Of a stretch of 5,012 nt of DNA, positions 1-5,012 are shown piece after piece. Origin of the DNA: a bacterium (GTDB lineage Bacteria > Atribacterota > JS1 > SB-45 > 34-128). Where the stretch lies: positions 1-5,012 of the forward strand of contig JAHIPN010000039.1 in assembly GCA_018894595.1 (NCBI GenBank), given 5' to 3'. The position numbers were made by a program, and so were the translations under genes. Position 1 is the stretch's first letter; each line of letters starts with the position of its first letter. The notes beneath the pieces were generated by a model. It was not told where the DNA came from, did no database searches, and saw only the letters and a program-made list of their open reading frames with translations.

Positions 1-314
1 GCTAATTTTATACTATCTACAGAGTGAATACAATCAAATATTTCTATAGCGTATTTTACCTTATTAGTCTGCAGGTGTCCAACTAAATGCCACTCTATAT
101 CGGCACTCAAAATTTGATATTTTTCTTTGGCTTCCTGAACTTTATTTTCGCCAATTATTTTTACCCCAGCACTTATAGCTTCTTTTATTTGCTCTATGGT
201 AGCAGTTTTAGTTACCGCCACCAATTTTATTTCTTCGGGGTTTCTATTCACCTTTAGGGCTGCTTTTTTTATTTTTTCGTTTATTATCTCTAAATTATTT
301 TTGATTGTTTCCAC
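1..314 (-). CDS. yggS: YggS/PLPBP-family pyridoxal phosphate homeostasis protein, N-terminal part (3' end beyond window)
   Basis: This is the first 104 codons of a PLP-binding protein of the YggS/YlmE/PROSC family. These single-domain proteins have an alanine-racemase-like TIM barrel, show no clear catalysis, and buffer pyridoxal phosphate in the cytosol. Visible family motifs are KLVAVTKT (residues 30-37), whose Lys36 fits the PLP-binding lysine; IIGENKVQEA (53-62), matching the family's GEN-VQE strand and turn; and WHLVGHLQTNKVK (75-87), matching WH-IGHLQ-NK. The family is usually about 220-235 residues, so somewhat over half is missing off the left edge. I chose the GTG at 314-312 because an in-frame TAG lies two codons upstream (320-318), no ATG is available, and AAAGG sits 9 nt before it. 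It follows phoU on the same strand after 88 nt and may be co-transcribed with it. Family assignment is secure; the operon link is inference. Confidence 0.93.
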   Translation of the reverse strand, partial: METIKNNLEIINEKIKKAALKVNRNPEEIKLVAVTKTATIEQIKEAISAGVKIIGENKVQEAKEKYQILSADIEWHLVGHLQTNKVKYAIEIFDCIHSVDSIKL

Positions 315-317
315 AAG

Positions 318-328
318 CTACAACCTTT
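318..328 (-). promoter_or_regulatory. Ribosome binding site and in-frame stop that fix the yggS GTG start
   Basis: Read on the minus strand, AAAGG (328-324) lies 9 nt before the GTG at 314-312. The in-frame TAG at 320-318 rules out any longer reading frame. Together they leave the GTG as the only sensible start for the yggS-like gene. Confidence 0.65.
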
Positions 329-402
329 TTTTATTTATTGTTTTTTGATTATTCAACTAAAAAATATAAACACTCATCCAATTAACCTTAAAGTTTTATA
401 CT

Positions 403-1089
403 CTATGTTTCTTTATCGTTTTTAAAATAATTTTTCATTCTTTCTCCATCAACTATATACACTACTCGCTCAGCTAAATTTGTAGCATGGTCAGCAATCC
501 GTTCAATATTATTAGAAACAAAAATCAAATGAATCGCCCTGCTGATAGTATGTGGGTCTTCCATCATGAAAGTTAAGAGTTCGCGAAATATCTGATTATC
601 CAAATCGTCAACCGTCTTATCTCTTGCCCATACTTCCTTGGCTAACTTTACATCTCCGTTGAAATAGGCATTTAAGCCATCTTTCAACATATTCTGAGCA
701 ATTTCAGCCATACGAGGAATATCTATTAAGGGCTTTACCATAGATTTTGTAGATAAATATTGGCTGGCTTTGGCTATATTTACAGCATGATCTCCCACTC
801 TCTCTAAATCGGAAATAGTTTTCAGCCCGCATCCAATAATTCTCAAATTTTTTGCAATAGGATGACGTAGTGCGATCATTTGCAAACATTGTTCTTCGAT
901 ATCTAATTCCATCTGATCAATCTTGTCATCATTTTCAATTACCTTTGCCGCTAAATCTAAATCCTGCTCAACTAAAGACTTTATAGACATATTAATTGCT
1001 TTTTCCACTAAATTAGACATATTTAGCAAACTTTCCTTTAAACTTGTAAGTTCGTTATCAAAATATGCTTTTTTCTCTTTTTTAATCAT
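403..1089 (-). CDS. phoU: Phosphate-specific transport system accessory protein PhoU
   Basis: PhoU is a cytosolic regulator that links the Pst phosphate importer to the PhoR/PhoB-type two-component system and restrains phosphate uptake and the Pho response. The 228 residues match the usual length and the two tandem three-helix-bundle domains. In the first domain, RHPIAKNLR (75-83) is followed by the metal-binding E-xxx-D motif in LERVGDHAVNIA (95-106, E96 and D100). The second domain repeats it as IERIADHATNLAE (195-207, E196 and D200). The conserved ARDKTVDDLD stretch (155-164) opens the second bundle. The ATG at 1089 is preceded by AAAGGA about 11 nt upstream and the stop is TAG (405-403). 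Unlike many phoU genes it has no pstSCAB neighbour in view: livF lies upstream across a repeat-rich spacer and yggS lies downstream. A promoter at 1265-1293 probably drives it through a long leader. I see no Pho-box-like direct repeat. Paralogous PhoU proteins that serve Na/Pi symporters cannot be excluded. Confidence 0.96.
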   Translation of the reverse strand: MIKKEKKAYFDNELTSLKESLLNMSNLVEKAINMSIKSLVEQDLDLAAKVIENDDKIDQMELDIEEQCLQMIALRHPIAKNLRIIGCGLKTISDLERVGDHAVNIAKASQYLSTKSMVKPLIDIPRMAEIAQNMLKDGLNAYFNGDVKLAKEVWARDKTVDDLDNQIFRELLTFMMEDPHTISRAIHLIFVSNNIERIADHATNLAERVVYIVDGERMKNYFKNDKET

Positions 1090-1125
1090 AATTTACTTTA
1101 TCCTTTGCATTATATTTGAAACCAC

Positions 1126-1216
1126 TTAGTATCCAGTAGTCAGAAGTCGGTATTCAGAATATTCTGACTTCTGTCTTCTGAATTCTGGCATCTGGATTCT
1201 AGCTTCTGACTTCTTT
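1126..1216. repeat. Degenerate heptanucleotide array in inverted arrangement (consensus about YTTCTGA)
   Basis: From 1161 to 1216 the plus strand divides without gaps into eight 7-bp units resembling ATTCTGA or CTTCTGA; the unit starting at 1189 is CATCTGG. From 1160 back to 1126 the minus strand divides into five units of the same type, the outer ones more degenerate (CTTCTGA at 1146-1140, CTACTGG at 1139-1133). The two halves meet at 1160/1161 in a perfect 14-bp palindrome, TCAGAATATTCTGA (1154-1167). Comparing the four inner units of each arm, 22 of 28 positions can pair, giving a 56-bp imperfect palindrome at 1133-1188. The array lies in the predicted phoU leader. Heptanucleotide repeats such as the cyanobacterial STRR sequences are an analogy in period only; no relationship is claimed. 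Confidence 0.8.
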
Positions 1217-1220
1217 TTCC

Positions 1221-1255
1221 TAACGAAATACGATATACGACATACGATATACTAT
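1221..1255. repeat. Second heptanucleotide block (consensus ATACGAY)
   Basis: Five adjacent 7-bp units can be read from 1221: TAACGAA, ATACGAT, ATACGAC, ATACGAT and ATACTAT. The 11-mer ATACGATATAC occurs exactly twice, at 1228-1238 and 1242-1252, 14 bp apart, which is two heptads. The block starts 4 bp after the first array ends and lies between it and the predicted phoU promoter, so it would be the first part of the phoU leader RNA. Confidence 0.72.
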
Positions 1256-1264
1256 TTTATGCTT

Positions 1265-1293
1265 AATATATCAAAAATAGCAACATTTTTCAA
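1265..1293 (-). promoter_or_regulatory. Predicted sigma-70-type promoter for phoU
   Basis: Read on the minus strand, the -35 box TTGAAA (1293-1288; 5 of 6 to TTGACA) is separated by exactly 17 nt from the -10 box TATATT (1270-1265; 5 of 6 to TATAAT). Transcription would start near 1258, about 168 nt before the phoU ATG. Just upstream of the -35 box, 1294-1330 is almost pure A and T with runs of each, like an UP element. In an A/T-rich spacer chance matches are common, but the combined boxes and spacing are the best in the region. Activity is inferred. Confidence 0.55.
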
Positions 1294-1370
1294 TGATTTT
1301 AATTTTTTAAATTTTAATTTTTATTAGCATTAATATATGATTGCAATCTAAAAAGCAAACAAAATGGTAA

Positions 1371-1449
1371 TGTAGGGGCACGATGCATCGTGCCCACAGT
1401 AGAAATTAGGTAAGAATATGGCGAGGGCACAATTCATTGTGCCTCTACA
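1371..1449. repeat. Small palindromic element with 27-bp imperfect terminal inverted repeats (MITE/REP-like)
   Basis: The left end (1371-1397) and the reverse complement of the right end (1423-1449) match at 22 of 27 positions and both begin TGTAG. Each end is itself a palindrome. On the left GGGCACGATG meets its exact complement (1376-1395, 20 bp perfect). On the right GGCACAAT and ATTGTGCC flank a 2-nt centre (1426-1443). The 25 bp between the ends carry no gene. No convincing target-site duplication is visible, since the flanks are A-rich. Palindromes opening GTAGGGGC are, from memory, frequent in intergenic DNA of many environmental bacteria, but I cannot search for copies here. It could be a non-autonomous mobile element or a REP-type unit. 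Confidence 0.68.
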
Positions 1450-1457
1450 AAAGAAAA

Positions 1458-1484
1458 GTAGAGATACGGCGTGCCATGTCTTCT
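1458..1484. repeat. Third, decayed palindromic unit related to the element at 1371-1449
   Basis: The unit opens GTAGAG, like the ends of the neighbouring element, and continues into GCGTGCC. Around a 2-nt centre at 1471-1472, positions 1461-1470 pair with 1482-1473: seven Watson-Crick pairs, two G-T pairs and one mismatch. It is in inverted orientation to the adjacent right end at 1423-1449, so CTCTAC (1443-1448) and GTAGAG (1458-1463) also face each other across nine A/G bases. It is probably a degraded copy of the same repeat family. Confidence 0.5.
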
Positions 1485-1502
1485 TGTACTAATTTATCTT
1501 GC

Positions 1503-1544
1503 ATTTCGTATTTGAAACTAACGACTATTCACTAACGACTAATT
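1503..1544. repeat. Third heptanucleotide block (ACTAACG/ACTATTC), touching the livF stop codon
   Basis: Six adjacent 7-bp units run from 1503 to 1544, the last four beginning ACTA. The 11-mer ACTAACGACTA occurs exactly at 1517-1527 and 1531-1541, 14 bp apart. On the minus strand each of these four units contributes a TAG, spaced 7 bp (CTA on the plus strand at 1518, 1525, 1532 and 1539). Because 7 is not a multiple of 3, stops fall in all three frames directly after livF. The last unit ends at the first plus-strand base of the livF stop. Confidence 0.7.
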
Positions 1545-2284
1545 TACTGTTTTTTCTTTTTAAGGGCAGCGCCTCCCAGGTAGGCCTCCTGGACTTTTTG
1601 ATTACTCTTTAAATCAGAAGCCAGCCCGCTAATAGTAATATTTCCGGTTTCCAGCACATATCCCCTGTCAGCGATACTTAATGCTTTGCGGGCATTTTGC
1701 TCTACCAATAATATTGATATACCTTGATCATTAATTTCACGGATAATTTGGAAAATTTGTTTTACTAATAAGGGAGCTAGGCCCAGAGAGGGTTCATCTA
1801 AAAGTAAGATACGGGGAGTACTCATTAAACCTCTTCCCATTGCCAACATTTGCTGTTCACCGCCTGATAATGTTCCGGATAATTGGTTACGCCGTGCTTT
1901 AAGAATGGGAAATAAATCATAAACCCTTTCCATAGATTCTTTAATCTTCTTTTTGTCTTTTCTTCGAGTATATGCACCCAAATTAAGATTTTCATCGACT
2001 GTAAGAGTTGCAAATACTTTTCGACCCTCAGGTACGTGCGAAATGCCCCCCATAACTATTTTGAATGCCTTAACATTATTAAGTTCTTGGTCATCTAACT
2101 TAATCTTTCCGCTGCGGATGGGCAATAATCCAGAAATAGCCCTTAAAAGAGTGCTTTTTCCTGCACCATTTGCCCCTAATACGGTAACTATCTCACCTTC
2201 ATTAACTGTAAGAGAAATTCCTTTAAGAGCTTCGATAGAACCATAATATATTTTCAAATCTTCAACTTTCAACAATGTAGTCAT
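1544..2284 (-). CDS. livF: Branched-chain amino acid ABC transporter, ATP-binding protein LivF
   Basis: LivF is one of the two different ATPase subunits that power the LIV/HAAT importer from the cytosolic face of the membrane. The 246 residues fit the family, which is usually about 235-250. Motifs in order are Walker A GANGAGKST (37-45); the LivF-typical Q-loop region HVPEGRKVF (83-91); signature LSGGEQQ (139-145); Walker B ILLLDEP (159-165); D-loop region SLGLAP (166-171); and LLVEQNA (192-198). In the last motif Gln196 stands where most ABC ATPases have the switch histidine; this is normal for LivF and separates it from LivG. The ATG at 2284 follows the livG stop by 4 nt, so translation is probably coupled. 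The stop is TAA at 1546-1544. It is the last gene of the operon. A lysine-rich tail (242-245) ends the protein. Substrates beyond Leu/Ile/Val, such as urea or short amides, are possible in this family. Confidence 0.95.
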   Translation of the reverse strand: MTTLLKVEDLKIYYGSIEALKGISLTVNEGEIVTVLGANGAGKSTLLRAISGLLPIRSGKIKLDDQELNNVKAFKIVMGGISHVPEGRKVFATLTVDENLNLGAYTRRKDKKKIKESMERVYDLFPILKARRNQLSGTLSGGEQQMLAMGRGLMSTPRILLLDEPSLGLAPLLVKQIFQIIREINDQGISILLVEQNARKALSIADRGYVLETGNITISGLASDLKSNQKVQEAYLGGAALKKKKQ

Positions 2285-2288
2285 ATTC

Positions 2289-3137
2289 CTATTCCCCCTC
2301 CTCTTCGTCTTTGCCTAAGTAAGCTTCGATTACTTGAGGATTACTATATACATCTTCGGGCATACCCTCAGCAATTTTTTTACCTTCATCCATTACTGTA
2401 ACCCAATGAGAAATTCCCATTACTACATTCATATCATGCTCGATAAGCAAAATAGTTAATTTTTCATTTAATAGGGACTTTAAAAATACTATCAGATCTT
2501 CAGATTCTTTATCATTGAGACCGCTGCTCGGTTCATCCAAAATTAATAAATCAGGATTAGAGGCTAAAGCCCGGCCTATTTCTAACATTCTTTGATTACC
2601 ATAGGCAATATTCTTTGCCAATTCATCTCGCCATCTCCATAATCCAACCTGTTTAAGGCGGTTTTCAGCATTTTCCTTAATCTCTAATTCTTCTTTTCTT
2701 TGCCCGGGAGTCCGTAAAACAGAAGCCCAGGTTCCTTCATTGCTTCGGCAATGCTGACCAGCCATAACATTCTCCAGGCAGGTCATATTGGAAAAAAGTC
2801 TAATGTTTTGAAAAGTTCGTGCAATCCCTTTTTTTATAATTTGATGAGGTTTTTTACCGGCAAGATCTTCTCCTTTAAAAAGAACCTTTCCGCCGTCGGC
2901 TTTATATATGCCGGTAACTACATTAAAAACAGTGGTTTTCCCTGCCCCGTTAGGACCTATCAAACTGCTGATTTCTCCTTTGCTCACTTTAAGGTCAAAA
3001 TTGTTTACTGCGGTTAAGCCGCCGAATTTTTTAGTAAGTTTAGTGGTTTGCAGCACCACTTTATTAATTTTAGCTGTTTCTTTATTTTCTTGTTCGTTTT
3101 TTATTATAGTTTCCATGTTATTATTGTCTTTAGCCAT
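2289..3137 (-). CDS. livG: Branched-chain amino acid ABC transporter, ATP-binding protein LivG
   Basis: LivG is the partner ATPase of LivF in the LIV/HAAT importer. The 282 residues contain Walker A GPNGAGKTT (61-69), Q-loop ARTFQNIRLF (106-115, Gln110), signature AYGNQR (178-183) in the shortened form usual for LivG, Walker B LLILDEP (197-203), D-loop region SSGLND (204-209) and switch histidine His234 in IEHDMNVVM. The insertion between Q-loop and signature (about 120-165) and the C-terminal VIEAYLG (269-275) are LivG-typical. The family is usually about 250-260 residues. The excess is a charged N-terminal stretch (1-25) rich in Lys, Glu and Asn, plus an acidic tail (277-282). The ATG at 3137 is supported by AGGAG 6 nt upstream and overlaps the livM 3' end by 8 nt, so the long N-terminus is probably genuine. 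Met8 is an alternative start, but I see no good ribosome binding site for it. Confidence 0.95.
   Translation of the reverse strand: MAKDNNNMETIIKNEQENKETAKINKVVLQTTKLTKKFGGLTAVNNFDLKVSKGEISSLIGPNGAGKTTVFNVVTGIYKADGGKVLFKGEDLAGKKPHQIIKKGIARTFQNIRLFSNMTCLENVMAGQHCRSNEGTWASVLRTPGQRKEELEIKENAENRLKQVGLWRWRDELAKNIAYGNQRMLEIGRALASNPDLLILDEPSSGLNDKESEDLIVFLKSLLNEKLTILLIEHDMNVVMGISHWVTVMDEGKKIAEGMPEDVYSNPQVIEAYLGKDEEEGE
2294..2304 (-). promoter_or_regulatory. livF ribosome binding site inside the livG 3' end
   Basis: Read on the minus strand, the run AGAGGAGGGGG (2304-2294) lies about 9 nt before the livF ATG and codes for the acidic Glu/Gly tail of LivG. A second, closer AGG next to the livG stop (2290-2288) is too near the start to serve. 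The arrangement suits translational coupling of the two ATPase subunits. Confidence 0.5.
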
Positions 3138-4128
3138 TTTCTTCTCCTGCCTTTATTAAAAGTGACTCGACCTTAAAGGCTCCCCTTTTCCTGGGCCAAA
3201 TACCACCGGGTCTAAATATCATCATAACTATCATTGCTAGTCCAAAAATCAACATTCGATATTGGGCGAAAGTTCGGAAGAATTCCGGGAAAAGGCTGAT
3301 GGCGGCAGCACCGATTAAAACTCCGGGTATGGAACCCATTCCTCCGATTAATACAATACAGAAGAGCAAACAAGACTCCATAAAATTAAAACTCTCCGGA
3401 GAAACCATCATTAATTTAGTAGCATAAACATTACCGGCTACTCCAGCTAAACCTGCTCCTAAAACAAAAGCTAATAATTTATAAGATCTGACATTAATCC
3501 CGGTAGCTTCTGCTGCAATTGCATCTTCTCTTATACAATTCCAAGCTCTACCTACACGTGAACGCTGCAAATTTACCAACCCGATGATAGTCAGGCCGAC
3601 TATTAACCATATGTAATAATAAAATTTAGTAGAATTATCAACTACAAAGAAACTACCCAATGAAGGAAAATCAATTCCAAAGACTCCATTTGGACCGCCG
3701 GTTATTCCAAACGGATTATTATTTAAAGTAAGCCGTACAATTTCCCCCATTCCGATGGTTACGATACATAGGTAATCTCCTCTTAAATGAATGATTGGGG
3801 AACAGACTAACCAGGCAAAGGCACCTGCTGCAATTGCACTTATCGGCAATAAAATAATTATAGGAATACCAAATGCGGTATTAAGAATTGCGGTAGTGTA
3901 GGCACCAATAGCCATAAATCCCATATGTCCTAAATCAAAAAGCCCTACTTCACCTAAAACAATATTCAAACTAAGCCCCAAAAGAGCATAAACTCCGAAG
4001 AAGAATAAAACATCCACCCAATAAGCATTTACTATAAAAGGTAACGCTATAAATAAAATTGCTGCCAGGATAGCCAGCCAATTTTGAAATATACTATTTT
4101 TTTGGTTTGTATTTTTGTTTGATTTCAT
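3130..4128 (-). CDS. livM: Branched-chain amino acid ABC transporter, permease LivM
   Basis: LivM is one of two integral membrane subunits that form the substrate channel. The 332 residues are strongly hydrophobic, with about 8-10 membrane segments (roughly 18-36, 38-58, 68-86, 88-110, 118-132, 170-186, 215-232, 251-270, 271-285 and 290-306). Family motifs are GLFDLGHMGFMAIGAY (62-77), LRGDYLCIVT (115-124), TGGPNG (143-148), the cytosolic ATPase-coupling loop running from SRVGRAW (190-196) through IREDAIAAEATGIN (199-212), IGGMGSIPG (261-269) and the terminal FRPGGIWP (305-312). The ATG at 4128 is preceded by AGGAG with 7 nt spacing, and that site directly follows the livH TAA. The stop overlaps livG by 8 nt. 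Length, order and motifs are normal for the family. Confidence 0.95.
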   Translation of the reverse strand: MKSNKNTNQKNSIFQNWLAILAAILFIALPFIVNAYWVDVLFFFGVYALLGLSLNIVLGEVGLFDLGHMGFMAIGAYTTAILNTAFGIPIIILLPISAIAAGAFAWLVCSPIIHLRGDYLCIVTIGMGEIVRLTLNNNPFGITGGPNGVFGIDFPSLGSFFVVDNSTKFYYYIWLIVGLTIIGLVNLQRSRVGRAWNCIREDAIAAEATGINVRSYKLLAFVLGAGLAGVAGNVYATKLMMVSPESFNFMESCLLFCIVLIGGMGSIPGVLIGAAAISLFPEFFRTFAQYRMLIFGLAMIVMMIFRPGGIWPRKRGAFKVESLLIKAGEENG

Positions 4129-4140
4129 ATTTCTGCTCCT

Positions 4141-5012
4141 TTACACTTTTTCTGCAACTTTTTCACCCAAAAGACCTGTGGGGCGAAAAATTAATACTAA
4201 TATTAAAACTAAAAATACAAACACGTCCTTATAGGCGGTAGAAAGGTAAGTGGATCCCAACATTTCCAATACTCCCAGGAGAAGTCCTCCCAGCATTGCT
4301 CCCGGAATATTGCCGATACCTCCCAGGATAGTAGCAGTAAAGGCTTTTAATCCATAATTCCATCCCATTATAAAACTAATCTTCCTATAATACATACCTA
4401 CCATTACTCCTGACATTCCGCCCAAAGCTGGTCCTAAAGCAAAGATAAAAAATATAATTGTTTCAATATTTATCCCCATTAAAGCGGCAGTATCTCTATC
4501 CAAAGCACAAGCACGGATAGCTGCGCCAAAAGTGGTCTTTTGGACAATGTAATATAAAAGTCCCATAAGCATAAAAGAAATTAATAAAATTATAACTTGT
4601 AATAAAGTAATTCTAATTCCTCCAATATTTAACATTACCGAAGGGACAACCTGTGAGGGATAAGCTTGCGGGCGCGGACCCCAAACAACCATTATCCCAT
4701 TTTGAATAACAATTGATGCACCCAATGCAGACACCACTGCGGGAAGCCGACCTACTGAATATATTGGACGATAGGCAATTCGCTCTATTAAAGTACCGGC
4801 AATTCCTATGCCGATTGCGGCTATTAACATAGCCGCAATCATACCGCCCCATATACCAAAGGTAACAGTAGCATAGGTAGAGCCAAATACGAGAAGGGTA
4901 TATCCAAGATAAGAACCCAGGGCAAATAAGTCTCCGTGCGCAAAATTAATCAGCTTCATTACCCCGTATACCATGGAATACCCGAGAGCAATAAGAGCAT
5001 AAAATGAACCTA
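4141..5012 (-). CDS. livH: Branched-chain amino acid ABC transporter, permease LivH (5' end beyond window)
   Basis: LivH is the second channel-forming permease, pairing with LivM. The reading frame stays open past the first in-window ATG (4974) to the right edge. The 12 upstream codons give GSFYALIALGYS, which is conserved LivH sequence, so the true start lies outside and 289 residues are visible. By comparison with LivH proteins of about 290-310 residues, only some 10-20 are missing. Numbering from the first visible complete codon, motifs are MKLINFAHGD (18-27), ERIAYRP (76-82), the ATPase-coupling loop FGAAIRA to DTAALMGIN (161-181), LGGIGNIPGAMLGG (229-242) and FRPTGLLG (275-282). Around eight hydrophobic segments are present. 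It ends with TAA (4143-4141), 12 nt before livM. The operon promoter and a binding-protein gene (livJ/livK type) would be expected to the right of the window. Confidence 0.95.
   Translation of the reverse strand, partial: GSFYALIALGYSMVYGVMKLINFAHGDLFALGSYLGYTLLVFGSTYATVTFGIWGGMIAAMLIAAIGIGIAGTLIERIAYRPIYSVGRLPAVVSALGASIVIQNGIMVVWGPRPQAYPSQVVPSVMLNIGGIRITLLQVIILLISFMLMGLLYYIVQKTTFGAAIRACALDRDTAALMGINIETIIFFIFALGPALGGMSGVMVGMYYRKISFIMGWNYGLKAFTATILGGIGNIPGAMLGGLLLGVLEMLGSTYLSTAYKDVFVFLVLILVLIFRPTGLLGEKVAEKV

Larger units (their letters stand above)
1090..1543. other. 454-bp intergenic spacer rich in repeats, between livF and phoU
   Basis: This stretch has no credible gene. From left to right it holds the phoU ribosome binding site (about 1101-1106) and an inverted heptad repeat array (1126-1216). 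A second heptad block follows (1221-1255), then a sigma-70-type promoter reading left (1265-1293). Next come a very A/T-rich tract (1294-1345), three related palindromic units (1371-1484) and a third heptad block (1503-1544) that touches the livF stop codon. I looked for an intrinsic terminator for livF. The palindromes at 1371-1449 could form hairpins, but none is followed by a T-run in the direction of livF transcription, so no terminator is called. Confidence 0.85.

Noticed and set aside
191..196. Gln196 of LivF (plus-strand position about 1697-1699), in place of the ABC switch histidine, considered as a defect.
   Set aside because: A VEQNA motif with Gln at this position is the normal form for LivF proteins, and LivG supplies a normal histidine (His234). 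The coordinates given here are residue numbers within LivF.
315..402. A separate promoter or a terminator between phoU and the yggS-like gene.
   Set aside because: There are A/T runs and a TATATT, but no matching -35 box at correct spacing and no GC-containing stem before a T-run. The region is simply A/T-rich.
1109..1114. A perfect TATAAT -10 box on the minus strand just upstream of phoU.
   Set aside because: No acceptable -35 box occurs 16-18 nt upstream, there is no extended TGn, and transcription would start near 1102, inside or just at the phoU ribosome binding site.
1126..1191. A 21-codon minus-strand reading frame (ATG at 1191, TAA at 1128-1126) inside the heptad array, a possible phoU leader peptide.
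   Set aside because: It has no Shine-Dalgarno site at a workable distance, and its sequence is simply the heptad repeat read through. Repeat arrays of this kind produce such spurious frames by chance.
1220..1243. A 7-codon minus-strand frame (ATG 1243-1241 to TAG 1222-1220) near the start of the predicted phoU leader.
   Set aside because: It has no ribosome binding site and lies wholly in the ATACGAY repeat; too short to support.
1376..1443. The strong palindromes considered as intrinsic terminators for the liv operon.
   Set aside because: Neither hairpin is followed by a T-run on the minus strand, and their similarity to one another fits a repeat family better than a terminator.
1126..1544. 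The repeated units considered as a CRISPR array.
   Set aside because: Units are 7 bp and contiguous, with no unique spacers of 25-40 bp and no cas genes in view.
1825..3159. Overlapping open frames on both strands inside livF and livG, such as plus-strand frames at 1953-2246, 2751-3017 and 2908-3159.
   Set aside because: They are shadows of well-supported ABC ATPase genes and show no recognisable domains or ribosome binding sites.

Overview
The window is from an AT-rich bacterial chromosome. All six genes lie on the minus strand, so the text reads right to left. The proteins, the Shine-Dalgarno sites of the AGGAG type and the single GTG start are plainly bacterial. The low-GC composition and the repeat-rich spacer would suit a Clostridia-like Firmicute or a low-GC candidate phylum such as Atribacterota, but nothing here fixes the taxon.

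Region 1 (5012 down to 1544) is most of a branched-chain amino acid (LIV/HAAT family) ABC importer operon in the classical order livH-livM-livG-livF: two permeases and two ATPases. livH is cut by the right window edge. The four genes are tightly coupled (a 12-nt gap, an 8-nt overlap, a 4-nt gap). The operon promoter and the usual periplasmic or lipoprotein binding protein gene are not in view.

Region 2 (1543 down to 1090) is a 454-bp spacer without a credible gene, but it is full of structure. It holds three blocks of degenerate 7-bp repeats, one arranged as a 56-bp imperfect palindrome. It also holds a cluster of three related palindromic units (MITE/REP-like) and a good sigma-70-type promoter reading toward phoU. 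That promoter would give phoU a leader of about 170 nt containing two of the heptad blocks.

Region 3 (1089 down to 1) has phoU, a complete two-domain phosphate-signalling regulator with no pst genes beside it in the window. After 88 nt comes the first 104 codons of a YggS/PLPBP-family pyridoxal-phosphate homeostasis gene, which runs off the left edge.

The coding content is ordinary housekeeping and transport. The unusual material is the spacer, where three heptad repeat families with different sequences share the same 7-bp period. I see no phage, CRISPR, toxin-antitoxin or defence genes.
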